Source: Acetobacteraceae bacterium
GTDB taxonomy: Bacteria > Pseudomonadota > Alphaproteobacteria > Acetobacterales > Acetobacteraceae
Assembly: GCA_025354865.1 (NCBI GenBank)
Contig: JANXMB010000149.1
Coordinates: 1-59,187 of the forward strand
Direction: 5' to 3'
Length of the DNA stretch: 59,187 nucleotides
A program made the translations under genes and the position numbers. Positions 8,003-16,411 of the stretch are shown here, in pieces (the stretch's first letter is position 1; every line of letters begins with the position of its first letter). The notes beneath the pieces are model-generated. The model had not been told where the DNA came from. It saw only the letters and a list, made by a program, of their open reading frames with translations, and searched no databases.

Positions 8003-9235
8003 TCAACTAAGGGCCTGGATCATGGCTCTGACCCGGGGATAGACCTCTTGCTCCCACCTGCGACCGCTGAAGACGCCGTAATGGCCGACTCCGGTTTGCA
8101 GGTGGTGGCGCTTCATACTGACGCGCACGCCAGAACATAGATCGAGCGCGGCGACCGTCTGCCCGATGGCGCAGATGTCGTCGCGCTCCCCCTCGACGGT
8201 CATCAGTGCGGTACGGCGAATCAATTCCGGTTTCACTTTGCGGCCGTGCCAGGTCAGACGCCCCAGCGGCAGGTCGTGTTCCTGGAAGATACGCTGCACG
8301 GTTTCCAGGAAGAAGTCGGCCGGCAGGTCCATGACTGCGCCGTATTCGTGGTAGAATTTCTTGTGCGCGGCCGACTTGACCAGATCCTGTTGGGCCAGCG
8401 CATGGAACTGGGCGATGTGGGCGTTGATGTGGCGGTCGAGGTTCATGCTCATGAACGCGGTCAACTGCACGAAGCCGGGATAAACCCGCCGCTGCGCCCC
8501 TTTGTAACGCCACGGCACGGTGCCGATCATGTTCTTTTGGAACCACTCGATCGGTTTGGATTTCGCGAGTTCGTTCACCTTGGTCGGATTGATCCTGGTA
8601 TCGATCGGTCCGGCCATCAGGGTCATGCTGCGCGGTTGGGCGGGGTTGCGATCTTCCGCCATGACCGCGACGGCAGCGAGCGCCGCGACCGTCGGCTGGC
8701 ACACCGCAACCAGATGCCCACCCGGACCGACCGTTTCCATGAACCGGATCAAATGATCGACGAATGAATCGAGGTCGAAGACGCCATCCGACAACGGCAC
8801 GTCGCGGGCGTTTTTCCAATCGGTGATATAGACATCGTGATCCCGCAACAACGTTAGCAGCGTGCCGCGCAGCAACGTGGCGAAATGGCCCGACATCGGC
8901 GCCACCAGCAGCACCCGGGGTCCAGGTTCGGGCATGTCCTTCTTGAAATGCAGCAGGGAGGCGAACGGCGTATCGAGCGCGATTTCCTCGGTCACCGGAA
9001 CATCGGTTTCGCCGACCCGGACGCTGGGGATGTCGTAATCCGGGCGTGCATGGGTCATGCCGGCATCGGCCAGGATATCGCAGGCCGCGCCGAGTTGGCG
9101 GAGAAAGCCAGGCGTCTGCGCGCCCACATCCGCCATCCGCGCGAAGGATGCGCCAAGGCGCCCGAGCATACGGAGCGGCTGCATCAGGTCGGCCTGCGCC
9201 TGATACATTTGGTAGATCATCGCATGGTCGGTCAC
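8003..9235 (-). CDS. phaZ: Intracellular polyhydroxyalkanoate depolymerase
   Basis: This alpha/beta-hydrolase mobilises native PHB granules in the cytoplasm. Its 410 residues fit the family length. The catalytic triad is visible: C179 in VAVCQPT (Cys nucleophile in place of the usual lipase Ser), D352 in EGERDD and H385 in GVGHYG. There is no signal peptide, as expected for the intracellular type. The chosen start is GTG 9235; an in-frame ATG five codons later (9220) is possible. The gene is divergent from a glutathione S-transferase gene. The shared upstream region carries a PhaR-like site at 9336-9346, suggesting control by the PHB-responsive repressor. No PHB synthase or phasin gene is in the window. 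Confidence 0.93.
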   Translation of the reverse strand: MTDHAMIYQMYQAQADLMQPLRMLGRLGASFARMADVGAQTPGFLRQLGAACDILADAGMTHARPDYDIPSVRVGETDVPVTEEIALDTPFASLLHFKKDMPEPGPRVLLVAPMSGHFATLLRGTLLTLLRDHDVYITDWKNARDVPLSDGVFDLDSFVDHLIRFMETVGPGGHLVAVCQPTVAALAAVAVMAEDRNPAQPRSMTLMAGPIDTRINPTKVNELAKSKPIEWFQKNMIGTVPWRYKGAQRRVYPGFVQLTAFMSMNLDRHINAHIAQFHALAQQDLVKSAAHKKFYHEYGAVMDLPADFFLETVQRIFQEHDLPLGRLTWHGRKVKPELIRRTALMTVEGERDDICAIGQTVAALDLCSGVRVSMKRHHLQTGVGHYGVFSGRRWEQEVYPRVRAMIQALS

Positions 9236-9335
9236 GTGGCCTTACCGCCCATACATCCGGCCGGCACCATCGGTACAAAATTTGCTCGGCAAACCATGAC
9301 ACTAATCCTGTCAACGGGAAGGCGGGAGTGTTATA

Positions 9336-9346
9336 TTGCAACGCAG
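9336..9346. promoter_or_regulatory. PhaR-like operator (TTGC-N3-GCAG)
   Basis: TTGCAACGCAG lies about 100 bases upstream of phaZ and 29 bases before the glutathione S-transferase ATG. The known PhaR target in related bacteria is CTGC-N3-GCAG; this site has one mismatch in the left half. The same core occurs perfectly at 10647-10657. Confidence 0.45.
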
Positions 9347-9374
9347 CATGACATCAGCCGCGGGGATTGTCACT

Positions 9375-10031
9375 ATGTCTAAGGCCACGCTTTTCATAAG
9401 CAGCAAAAACTATTCCTCCTGGTCGCTACGGGGGTTCCTCCTGGCGCGGATGGCCGGTTTGGATTTCGACGTCCAGGCGGTCGCCGCCGACAATCCGAAG
9501 ATGCGAGCCGAACTGCTGATGCAAACGTCGTCGATCCGCATTCCATACCTCGAGCACGACGGTGTTACAGTTTGGGACACCTTGGCGATCGCGGAATATT
9601 TGAACGAATTGCACCCGGCGGCCGGCATGCTGCCAGTCGAACGGATGGCGCGCGCGCATTGTCGATCGATCGCGGGGGAGATGCACTCCGGGTTTTCGGC
9701 ATTGCGCGAGTCGTTGCCGATGAATTTGCGGATGTTCCGACCGAACTTCACACTATGGTCTGCGGTGCGCGCCGATATCGATCGGATTGTCGAAATCTGG
9801 TCGGAATGCCTTGGGGCGTCGAAGGGACCCTGGTTGTTCGGGGAGCGTCGTACCATTGCCGACGCCATGTTCGCCCCGGTCGTGACCCGCTTTCGCACCT
9901 ACGATGTCACGATGGATCCCGTCTGCGATCGCTACTGCCGGGAAATCCTCGCATGGCCCGATATGCGCGAATGGTTTGCATCGGCGCAAAAGGAGCCAGA
10001 GCAGATCGAGGAACTCGACATCGAGTTTTAA
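9375..10031 (+). CDS. Glutathione S-transferase family protein
   Basis: A 218-residue cytosolic GST-fold protein. It has an N-terminal thioredoxin-like domain (SKNYSSWSLRG, with a Ser-rich glutathione-site motif; later IPYLEHDG and TLAIAEYL) and a C-terminal helical domain (ERRTIADAMFAPVVTRFRTY, the family N-capping region). ATG 9375 is chosen because the family begins a few residues before the first strand; the frame is open to 9336 but those extra residues look non-coding. It may detoxify electrophiles or act in a catabolic isomerisation; the substrate cannot be told. It is followed by a hairpin shared with the convergent cupin gene. Confidence 0.85.
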   Translation: MSKATLFISSKNYSSWSLRGFLLARMAGLDFDVQAVAADNPKMRAELLMQTSSIRIPYLEHDGVTVWDTLAIAEYLNELHPAAGMLPVERMARAHCRSIAGEMHSGFSALRESLPMNLRMFRPNFTLWSAVRADIDRIVEIWSECLGASKGPWLFGERRTIADAMFAPVVTRFRTYDVTMDPVCDRYCREILAWPDMREWFASAQKEPEQIEELDIEF

Positions 10032-10053
10032 ACCCGAACGCCGGGAATACGAA

Positions 10054-10079
10054 CCGCACGCATCCTTCGATACGTGCGG
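10054..10079. terminator. Hairpin between convergent GST and cupin genes
   Basis: Arms CCGCACG (10054-10060) and CGTGCGG (10073-10079) are separated by a 12-base loop in the 65-base convergent gap. There is no long T-run on either side, so it may be a weak bidirectional terminator or an mRNA 3'-end stabiliser. Confidence 0.45.
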
Positions 10080-10096
10080 CTGAGCGGGAGCAGGTG

Positions 10097-10525
10097 TTAC
10101 GTGCCCTCCGGCCAGGGGGCCGGGACCGGGCAGGGGCCTTCCGCGTCCGTGGAGCCGAACGCGGCGGGCGACACGATTTCCAGATATTCCATATCCGGCG
10201 AGTAATCGAACAGGAAATGGGTAATGCCCGGCCGCTGATGCACGCAATCGCCTGCCTCGACCAGATGCTCCTCCCCCTCGTACATGAATTTTGCCCAACC
10301 TTTGGTCATGAACACGATGTGGAAATCCGCCTGGTGCTGATGCCAACCGGTCCCTTTCTCCGGCGCGGCGTTGGCTTTCGCCAGTTGTGCGATCACCCGG
10401 CCGCCGGTTGCCTCGGCGACACCGAGGTCGCGATACAGAAAGAAATCGCGCAATCCGTCGCTGCGCCAGGGCGTTTCGCCGGGTTTCACATGGGAGAATG
10501 CATTGACGCGGGTTTTATCGAGCAT
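10097..10525 (-). CDS. Cupin-domain protein
   Basis: A 142-residue single-domain cupin. The conserved metal-binding blocks are visible: WHQHQADFHIVFMTKGWAK (motif 1, H-x-H with Glu replaced by Asp/Phe context) and AGDCVHQRPGITHFLFD (motif 2, P-G-x-x-H). AAGGAGA lies a proper distance upstream of the ATG at 10525. Small stand-alone cupins bind sugars, amino acids or metals, or act as oxygenases; nothing here decides which. The upstream side faces the ettA gene and contains a perfect CTGC-N3-GCAG site at 10647-10657. Confidence 0.75.
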   Translation of the reverse strand: MLDKTRVNAFSHVKPGETPWRSDGLRDFFLYRDLGVAEATGGRVIAQLAKANAAPEKGTGWHQHQADFHIVFMTKGWAKFMYEGEEHLVEAGDCVHQRPGITHFLFDYSPDMEYLEIVSPAAFGSTDAEGPCPVPAPWPEGT

Positions 10526-10821
10526 CGCGGGAGTCTCCTTTTCGGGACCGCCAGCCTTTCCGGCGGCCGATCATTGGCCAGTCGTGCCCGGAACATCGCC
10601 CCCTTGCTCAGCGCTTGAGCGAAATGCTTACAAAACGCCGTTGTTGCTGCAACGCAGCATGGTATAATGCCGAATAGCGGTGCAGCTGGGTTTGTTAGAT
10701 TAAATTATGGGCAATTCGCCGCGCCGCGACCGAACACCCGATCCACCGACAGACCAACGCAGCCCTTGAGCCGCACCCGCCTCCCCCCTAAAACATCGAC
10801 CACAGCCGAGGGCGAGAAATT
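10526..10821. other. Divergent control region between cupin and ettA
   Basis: This 296-base gap holds no convincing gene; the 60-codon frame at 10667-10849 overlaps ettA and lacks support. It contains a CTGC-N3-GCAG palindrome at 10647-10657 followed by GGTATAATGC, which includes a good -10-like TATAAT at 10663-10668. Both point to promoter activity. Confidence 0.45.
10647..10657. promoter_or_regulatory. Perfect PhaR-type operator CTGC-N3-GCAG
   Basis: CTGCAACGCAG matches the published PhaR consensus exactly. The wider TGCAACGCAGCATG is identical to the sequence upstream of phaZ/GST (from 9337). It sits between the divergent cupin and ettA genes and abuts a TATAAT-like hexamer, so binding could block a promoter. 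Confidence 0.5.
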
Positions 10822-12501
10822 ATGGCCAGTTACCAGTACGTCTATGTGATGAAAGACCTGACCAAAGCCTTCCCCGGCGGGCGGGAAGTCTTCAAGGGCA
10901 TCACCCTCTCCTTCCTCCCAGGCGTCAAAATCGGCGTGCTGGGCGTCAATGGCGCCGGTAAATCGACGCTGATGAAAATCATGGCGGGAATCGAAACCGA
11001 ATACGGCGGCGAGGCCTGGGCCGCCCCCGGCGCCACCGTCGGATACCTGTCGCAGGAACCGGAACTCGATGCCGAACTCACGGTCGGGCAAAACGTCGAA
11101 CTCGCATTCGCCGACCTGAAAGCCGCAATCGATCGCTTCAACGAAATCTCCATGGAATTCGCCGAACCCATGGACGACGACAAAATGAACACACTGCTCG
11201 CCGAACAAGGCGAGTTGCAGGAAAAGATCGACGCGGAAGACGGCTGGGAACTCGATCGCCGGGTCGATATCGCCCTCGACGCCCTGCGCTGCCCGCCCGC
11301 CGATGCCCCGATCGACAAACTCTCGGGCGGGGAACGGCGCCGCGTCGCTTTGTGCAAGCTGCTTCTGGAAAAGCCCGATCTGCTGCTGCTCGACGAACCG
11401 ACCAACCATCTGGACGCCGAAAGCGTCGCGTGGCTGGAAAAGACCCTGCGCGAATATACCGGTACCGTCATGGTCGTGACCCACGATCGCTACTTCCTGG
11501 ACAACGTGACCACCTGGATCCTGGAACTCGAACGCGGCCGCGGGTACCCGTTCGAAGGCAATTATTCGTCCTGGTTGCAGCAAAAGCGTAAGCGCCTGCA
11601 GCAGGAGGAAAAGGAAGAATCCGCCCGCCAACGTGCTTTGGCCGCCGAGTCGGAATGGATCGCAGCATCCCCCCGCGCGCGCCAGACGAAAAGCCGAGCA
11701 CGTATCGCGAAATATGAGGAGATGCTGCAAAAGTCGCAGGAACTCGTGGGCGGCGTGGCCGATATCGTCATCCCGCCCGGCCCGCGCCTCGGCAATATCG
11801 TGATCGAGGCCGAGGGCCTGCGCAAAGCCTATGGCAACAACGTCCTGATCGACGATCTGAACTTCAAACTGCCGCCGGGCGGCATCGTCGGCGTCATCGG
11901 CCCCAACGGCGCCGGCAAAACCACCCTGTTCCGCATGATTATCGGCCAGGAGGAGCCCGACACAGGCGCACTGCGTGTCGGCGACACCGTCAAGCTGGGC
12001 TACGTCGATCAGTCCCGCGACAGTCTCGACCCGGACAAAACCGTCTGGCAGGAAATCAGCGGCGGGGAGGAAGTGATCTACCTCGGCAAGCGCGCGATCC
12101 AATCCCGCGCCTACACCGCCGCGTTCAACTTCAAAGGGTCGGATCAGCAGAAACGCGTCGGCATCCTGTCGGGCGGCGAGCGCAACCGGGTGCATCTGGC
12201 GAAGATGCTGAAAACCGAACACAACGTCATCCTGTTGGACGAACCGACCAACGACCTCGACGTCGATACGTTGCGGGCACTGGAAGACGCCCTGTCGGAA
12301 TTCGCCGGATGCGTGGTCGTCATCAGCCACGATCGCTGGTTCCTGGATCGCCTCGCCACCCATATCCTTGCGTTCGAAGGCGATAGCCACGTCGAATGGT
12401 TCGAAGGCAACTTCCAGGCCTACGAAGCGGACAAGCGGCGCCGCCTGGGCGCCGATGCCACCGAACCCCACCGGATCAAGTACCGCCCCTTGGCTCGGTA
12501 A
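10822..12501 (+). CDS. ettA: ABC-F ATPase, energy-dependent translational throttle EttA
   Basis: This soluble tandem-ATPase protein binds the ribosomal E site and gates entry into elongation according to ATP/ADP. Its 559 residues are close to E. coli EttA. There are two nucleotide-binding domains: first Walker [10 protein letters not shown] (41-49) with [11 protein letters not shown] and [12 protein letters not shown], and second GPNGAGKTT with [13 protein letters not shown] and [10 protein letters not shown]. The charged helical linker between domains ([12 protein letters not shown]) is the P-site-interaction motif region, and the arm within domain 1 is present. No membrane segments are visible. 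The start at 10822 follows GAGGGCGAG. The nitrile hydratase operon begins 16 bases downstream, but a functional link is not expected. Confidence 0.93.
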   Translation: MASYQYVYVMKDLTKAFPGGREVFKGITLSFLPGVKIGVLGVNGAGKSTLMKIMAGIETEYGGEAWAAPGATVGYLSQEPELDAELTVGQNVELAFADLKAAIDRFNEISMEFAEPMDDDKMNTLLAEQGELQEKIDAEDGWELDRRVDIALDALRCPPADAPIDKLSGGERRRVALCKLLLEKPDLLLLDEPTNHLDAESVAWLEKTLREYTGTVMVVTHDRYFLDNVTTWILELERGRGYPFEGNYSSWLQQKRKRLQQEEKEESARQRALAAESEWIAASPRARQTKSRARIAKYEEMLQKSQELVGGVADIVIPPGPRLGNIVIEAEGLRKAYGNNVLIDDLNFKLPPGGIVGVIGPNGAGKTTLFRMIIGQEEPDTGALRVGDTVKLGYVDQSRDSLDPDKTVWQEISGGEEVIYLGKRAIQSRAYTAAFNFKGSDQQKRVGILSGGERNRVHLAKMLKTEHNVILLDEPTNDLDVDTLRALEDALSEFAGCVVVISHDRWFLDRLATHILAFEGDSHVEWFEGNFQAYEADKRRRLGADATEPHRIKYRPLAR

Positions 12502-12517
12502 TAAAAGGGAGCCGACA

Positions 12518-13162
12518 ATGAGCAGCGACCACGACCACCATCACGACCACGGGCATGAGCACGGGCAGGACGTCCCGTCCCCCACCGCGCTTCGGGTGAA
12601 AGCGCTGGAATCGCTCCTGATCGAAAAGGGCCTGATCGACGCCGCCGCCCTCGATGCGATCGTCGATGCCTACGAAACCAAAATCGGCCCCCGCAACGGT
12701 GCCAGGGTCGTGGCGCGCGCCTGGACCGATGCAGCATACAAGGCGCGCCTGCTAACCGACGCGACTGCCGCCATCGAGGAAATCGGCTTCGTCGGCTCCG
12801 ACCGGCCGCACATGATCGTGGTGGAAAACACCCCCACGACCCACAACCTCGTGGTCTGCACACTCTGCTCCTGTTACCCCTGGCTCGTGCTCGGCCTGCC
12901 GCCGGTCTGGTACAAATCCTCGGCGTACCGATCCCGAGCTGTGATCGATCCGCGAGGGGTGCTGAACGATTTCGGACTGACGTTGGACGAGGGCGTCGCC
13001 GTGCAGGTCTGGGACTCCACGGCAGAACTGCGCTATCTCGTGCTGCCGGAACGCCCGGCCGGCACCGAAGGCTGGGGCGAAGAGGCCTTGGCCGATCTGG
13101 TCAGCCGCGATTCCATGGTTGGCGTAGCCAAAGTCGCCGCACCCGCCGGAGCCGCACCATGA
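12518..13162 (+). CDS. nthA: Nitrile hydratase alpha subunit, cobalt type
   Basis: This subunit carries the metal that hydrates nitriles to amides. It has 214 residues. The metal-claw motif VCTLCSC is at 113-119 (C114, C117, S118, C119); Thr at 115 is diagnostic of the low-spin Co(III) type rather than the Fe type (VCSLCSC). C117 and C119 are the residues normally oxidised to sulfinate and sulfenate. Oddly, residues 5-15 are a His/Asp-rich tail ([11 protein letters not shown]), possibly for metal handling. Order is alpha, beta, activator, with the alpha stop overlapping the beta ATG by four bases. Thiocyanate hydrolase is a related alternative, but the fused or split subunits it needs are not seen. 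No amidase gene is adjacent. Confidence 0.9.
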   Translation: MSSDHDHHHDHGHEHGQDVPSPTALRVKALESLLIEKGLIDAAALDAIVDAYETKIGPRNGARVVARAWTDAAYKARLLTDATAAIEEIGFVGSDRPHMIVVENTPTTHNLVVCTLCSCYPWLVLGLPPVWYKSSAYRSRAVIDPRGVLNDFGLTLDEGVAVQVWDSTAELRYLVLPERPAGTEGWGEEALADLVSRDSMVGVAKVAAPAGAAP

Positions 13163-13818
13163 ACGGCGTGCACGACATGGGCGGGATGCACGGCTTCGGC
13201 CCCGTCGTTCACGAACCGAACGAGCCGGTGTTCCACGCCACCTGGGAAGGCCGCGTGCGTGGCATGGTGCAACTGATGGCCGCATGGCGCACCGTCACGA
13301 TCGATGCCGGCCGCCACTCGATCGAACGCCTGCCGCCGGTCGATTACCTGCGCTACAACTATTTCGAGAAATGGTTCGATGCGCTGATCGGTCGCATGCT
13401 CGCCGCCGGGCAAATCGCGCCGGAGGAACTGGCCAGCGGCCGCAAAGCCGATCCCAGCCCCCTGCGCACGCCGCCGCTGATCGGCGCGGACGGCGTGAAA
13501 ATGCTGACCACCGTCCATTCCTACGAACGCAAAATCCAGGCCCAGCCCCAATTCGCCGCCGGCGACGCGGTGCGCGCCAAGAACATCCACCCCGAAGGCC
13601 ACACCCGCCTGCCCCGCTATGCACGCGGCCGCTGCGGCATCGTCCAGCGCTACCATGGCGCGCATGTCTTCCCCGACACCAACGCCCACGGCAAGGGCGA
13701 GGCACCGCAACCGCTCTACACCGTTGCGTTCGCAGCCCGCGAACTCTGGGGCGACACCGCCAATGCCGCTGACACGGTCCATATCGACCTGTGGGAGGAC
13801 TATCTTGAACCAGCCTGA
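13159..13818 (+). CDS. nthB: Nitrile hydratase beta subunit
   Basis: The 219-residue partner of the alpha subunit is translationally coupled to it (ATGA overlap at 13159). The start [16 protein letters not shown] is the hallmark N-terminus of beta subunits. The protein then shows the helical N-terminal region (YFEKWF) and a C-terminal SH3-like domain ([40 protein letters not shown]). The R-Y-A-R-G segment contains arginines that in the family contact the oxidised alpha cysteines. The heterodimer is cytoplasmic. The activator gene begins inside the end of this gene. Confidence 0.92.
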   Translation: MNGVHDMGGMHGFGPVVHEPNEPVFHATWEGRVRGMVQLMAAWRTVTIDAGRHSIERLPPVDYLRYNYFEKWFDALIGRMLAAGQIAPEELASGRKADPSPLRTPPLIGADGVKMLTTVHSYERKIQAQPQFAAGDAVRAKNIHPEGHTRLPRYARGRCGIVQRYHGAHVFPDTNAHGKGEAPQPLYTVAFAARELWGDTANAADTVHIDLWEDYLEPA

Positions 13819-14143
13819 ACTGTTCCCCGGGCAACCGCACGACAGCGACGGCCCTGTGTTCGCCGAACCCTGGCAGGCGCAAGCCTTCGCCCTGGCCGTG
13901 CGCCTGCGTCAGCAAGGTTATTTCACCGCCACGGAATGGGCCGAAACCCTCGGTGCGGTTTTGCGCGACGCCGGGGACGACGATGGTTCCCACTATTACG
14001 AACATTGGCTGGTCGCACTGGAACGCTTGACCCTGTCCAAAGGCCTGACCGAACGCACGACCCTCGACCGACGAACCGACGCCTGGGAAGACGCTTACCG
14101 TCACACACCGCACGGGAAACCGGTGGAACTGCGAACCCGGTAA
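13805..14143 (+). CDS. Nitrile hydratase activator / accessory protein
   Basis: This small protein assists cobalt insertion by subunit swapping in Co-type nitrile hydratases (P14K group) and is related to the beta-subunit N-terminus. I choose TTG 13805: GGGAGG lies just before it, the frame overlaps the beta stop, and the 112 residues then begin directly with family-like sequence. The motifs FAEPWQAQAFALAVRL and GYFTATEWAETLGAVL, then YYEHWLVALERL, match the family. Upstream ATGs in this frame fall deep inside the beta gene. The coupled alpha-beta-activator arrangement makes one functional operon. Confidence 0.85.
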   Translation: MNQPELFPGQPHDSDGPVFAEPWQAQAFALAVRLRQQGYFTATEWAETLGAVLRDAGDDDGSHYYEHWLVALERLTLSKGLTERTTLDRRTDAWEDAYRHTPHGKPVELRTR

Positions 14144-14193
14144 AGCGCGAGCGCGCATCGGTCGCCACGCGGTGTAGAGCAGGCGCTGTTTCG

Positions 14194-14703
14194 ATGAACC
14201 CGATCTGGATCCTGCATACCGGCCGCCTGGTGCTGACACCCGTCGGCGGCGCCGACCTACCCGAGCTTAGCCAGCTCAAATCCGACCCGCTGGTCTTTGC
14301 CGTCATGTTGGGCGGCGTGCGCAGCCCCACCGATATCGCCGAGGAACTGGCGCGCGACGCGATCGCCTGGGGCGCAAACGGCTTCGGCATCTGGGCCGTC
14401 CGCGAAGTCGCCGGCAATCGGTTCGTGGGCATCGCCGGGCTCGAACGTCGTCCCGACGGACGCGGCGTCGCGCTTCGCTTCGCGCTCGGACAAGCCGCAC
14501 AGGGTCGCGGACTTGCGCGGGAAGCGGCGGCTGCGGCGCTCCGCTTCGGGCACGACAGCGCCGGGCTGAAACGCATCGTCGCCATCGCCCGGGAAAGCAA
14601 TGTCGGGTCTCGGGTCGTGCTGGGCGCCATCGGCATGACCGAATGCGAGAGCTTCGAACAGAACGGCTATGCCATGGTCATGTGCGAGAGCGTGCGCCGA
14701 TAG
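14194..14703 (+). CDS. GNAT-family N-acetyltransferase (RimJ/RimL-like)
   Basis: A 169-residue acetyl-CoA-dependent acetyltransferase. It starts with HTGRLVLTPV, the usual first strand (x-T-x-R-L-x-L) of RimJ/RimL proteins. The acetyl-CoA loop is QAAQGRGLARE (Q/R-x-x-G-x-G/A), followed by VAIARESNVGSRVVLGAIGM, the N...S..V..K.GM block. The substrate is unknown; it may be a protein N-terminus or a small amine. ATG 14194 lies 50 bases after the nitrile hydratase activator, and the upstream extension in frame lacks similarity. It is convergent with the mlaC gene, 34 bases apart. Confidence 0.8.
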   Translation: MNPIWILHTGRLVLTPVGGADLPELSQLKSDPLVFAVMLGGVRSPTDIAEELARDAIAWGANGFGIWAVREVAGNRFVGIAGLERRPDGRGVALRFALGQAAQGRGLAREAAAAALRFGHDSAGLKRIVAIARESNVGSRVVLGAIGMTECESFEQNGYAMVMCESVRR

Positions 14704-14737
14704 CGCAATATCGGGCCGACTGGAACCGCAAAGCCGC

Positions 14738-15343
14738 CTAATTCTGCGTCAATTGCGCCGCCATCGCCGCGATCAGCGCATCGACATCGTTGTTGTTCCG
14801 CGTCAGATAGGCCGCGTAGTCGTTCCGCTGTGTCTGCCGCAACGAGGTATTTTCGGCGATCACGTCGATGACCTTGGGGCTGGAAACCGCATTCGCAACC
14901 ACCCAATCGACAGTGGCCGGGGGATTGTTCGGCCGCTCGATCACGGTGGACACGATATCGTTGTCGTCGCGCGTCTGACTCCGCCCGATCGTCAACTTGA
15001 CCTCCTGGTATTCGCCCAAGCGGGAGGTGATGTTGCCGATCAACACCTGATGGAACAGATCAGTATAACGCTTCTGCTGATCCGCCGTCGCGTTTTTCCA
15101 GAAACGGCCCAGGCAGAAACGGGCGATGCCATCGACGTCGATCGCGCTGTCGATAATCGGCCCCAAGGTTTTCCGACGATCCTCGACCGAACCGCCGCCG
15201 TGCATCGCCGCCAAGAGCCGATCCCCCGTCGATTTGACGAAAGCGGCCGCGCGGTCGCCTGCCGTCTGCGCCATTGCCGGACGGGTCGGGGCAGACAGCA
15301 CGAAGCCGAGACCGAGAAGCGAAATTGCGCGGCGGTTAAGCAT
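14738..15343 (-). CDS. mlaC: MlaC-type periplasmic phospholipid-binding protein
   Basis: MlaC shuttles phospholipids between the outer-membrane MlaA complex and the inner-membrane MlaFEDB transporter. The 201-residue protein has a signal peptide at about 1-25 (MLNRRAISLLGLGF...AMA), with an RR near the start that could be Tat-like. The body shows the family helices: DRLLAAM, IIDSAIDVDGIARFCLGRFW, RYTDLFHQVLIGNITSRLGEY, and the C-terminal strand VDWVVANA...KVIDVIAE. It sits 18 bases downstream of mlaA on the same strand, so both are likely co-transcribed. The ABC permease and ATPase genes are not in the window. Confidence 0.88.
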   Translation of the reverse strand: MLNRRAISLLGLGFVLSAPTRPAMAQTAGDRAAAFVKSTGDRLLAAMHGGGSVEDRRKTLGPIIDSAIDVDGIARFCLGRFWKNATADQQKRYTDLFHQVLIGNITSRLGEYQEVKLTIGRSQTRDDNDIVSTVIERPNNPPATVDWVVANAVSSPKVIDVIAENTSLRQTQRNDYAAYLTRNNNDVDALIAAMAAQLTQN

Positions 15344-15361
15344 GATGGAACGGTGCCTCGT

Positions 15362-16207
15362 TCAGCGGGCGGGAGATGGAGCGGCGTTAGGTTGGGCTTG
15401 CGGGAACCACACCGGGACGGTGGCCCGCCGGTCGTCGCGCAGTTCTTTGATCTGCCCCTCGCGGTGCTGGCGATACAGGCTGCGGAACGTCGCGTAGGGA
15501 TCGAGCGCTGTCTTCTTGATCTGTTCGACCGGATCCAAATACCGTTCGCGCGAATCGAGGGCGTTCAAACCGAACCGGGTCCAGTTCACCACCGTCAACG
15601 CGGTCGAACTCCCGATCCAGGTGAACGGATCCTGCACCAGATCGACGCCGAAACCCGCCGCGTCGCGCGGATTGCTCGGGCCGAGGACCGGCAGGAACAG
15701 GAACGGCCCATCCGGCACGCCCCAGTTCGCCAGCGTCAGCCCGAAATCGGTATCGTGGTTTGGATAACCCCAACCGGTTGCAACATCGAACACGCCGATC
15801 AAACCGACCGTCGAGTTGATCGCGAACCGCATCGCGGTATCCCCGGCCCGCACCGGCTTGCCCTGCATGATATCGTTGGATAGCTGCATCGGCGTGCCAA
15901 GGTTGCTGAGGACATTGTGGATGCCGGTTCGCACCGCGCCGGGCACGACAAAACGGTAAGCCTGTGCCGCAGGCCGCAGAATAACGATGTCGAGCCCGTT
16001 ATTCACCGCGTAGAAAACCCGGTTGGTGGGCTCCAACGGATCGTTGGTTTGCCGATAGTCGGCCAGCGCTTCGGGATCGTCGGCCGGCGGCGGCGTGGCA
16101 CAGCCGGTCAGAACGACCGCCAGCAACCCCGCAAACAACAGGACGCGCCAAAATCGCGCCAGAAGCACGGTCGTCGAAATAGGAAGCGGGCGGAGGTCGG
16201 CGTCCAT
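15362..16207 (-). CDS. mlaA: MlaA (VacJ) phospholipid-transport lipoprotein
   Basis: This outer-membrane lipoprotein removes misplaced phospholipids from the outer leaflet. The chosen ATG 16207 (281 residues) gives a long signal with lipobox LTGC and lipidated C36; a GTG at 16264 would add 19 residues. Family motifs are clear: NDPLEPTNRVFYAVN, LSNLGTPMQLSND, RFAINSTVGLIGVFD, and the W/GVP.GPFLFLPVLGPSNPRD block. The C-terminal tail is basic and Pro-rich. It is first in an mlaA-mlaC pair divergent from metF. Confidence 0.9.
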   Translation of the reverse strand: MDADLRPLPISTTVLLARFWRVLLFAGLLAVVLTGCATPPPADDPEALADYRQTNDPLEPTNRVFYAVNNGLDIVILRPAAQAYRFVVPGAVRTGIHNVLSNLGTPMQLSNDIMQGKPVRAGDTAMRFAINSTVGLIGVFDVATGWGYPNHDTDFGLTLANWGVPDGPFLFLPVLGPSNPRDAAGFGVDLVQDPFTWIGSSTALTVVNWTRFGLNALDSRERYLDPVEQIKKTALDPYATFRSLYRQHREGQIKELRDDRRATVPVWFPQAQPNAAPSPAR

Positions 16208-16411
16208 CGGTTCTCTCGGGCCAGGACCAAATACAGCCGAGGATGGCCGCAATTGGACAGTCACACACCATAACTACCCTATCGCCGCCACTGCCGGTGC
16301 GAAAACGATCGGGCGCACCTGTTGTAGCATGACCGGCGGGCCGCGCAATGAAACTGCGCATACCGCATGTTCGGTCTTGCGCCTCGGCCGGATTCCGGAG
16401 ATTGGAGCGTC

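Noticed and set aside
10667-10849. 60-codon frame before ettA
   Set aside because: It overlaps the ettA start and lies in a probable promoter region; no ribosome-binding site or motif.
10705-12471. 588-codon open frame on the minus strand opposite ettA
   Set aside because: It is a mirror of a GC-rich coding frame, shows no family motif, and the plus strand holds a complete EttA.
16208-16411. Possible SAM or SAH riboswitch upstream of metF
   Set aside because: The gap is short and no characteristic conserved core or stem arrangement could be seen.
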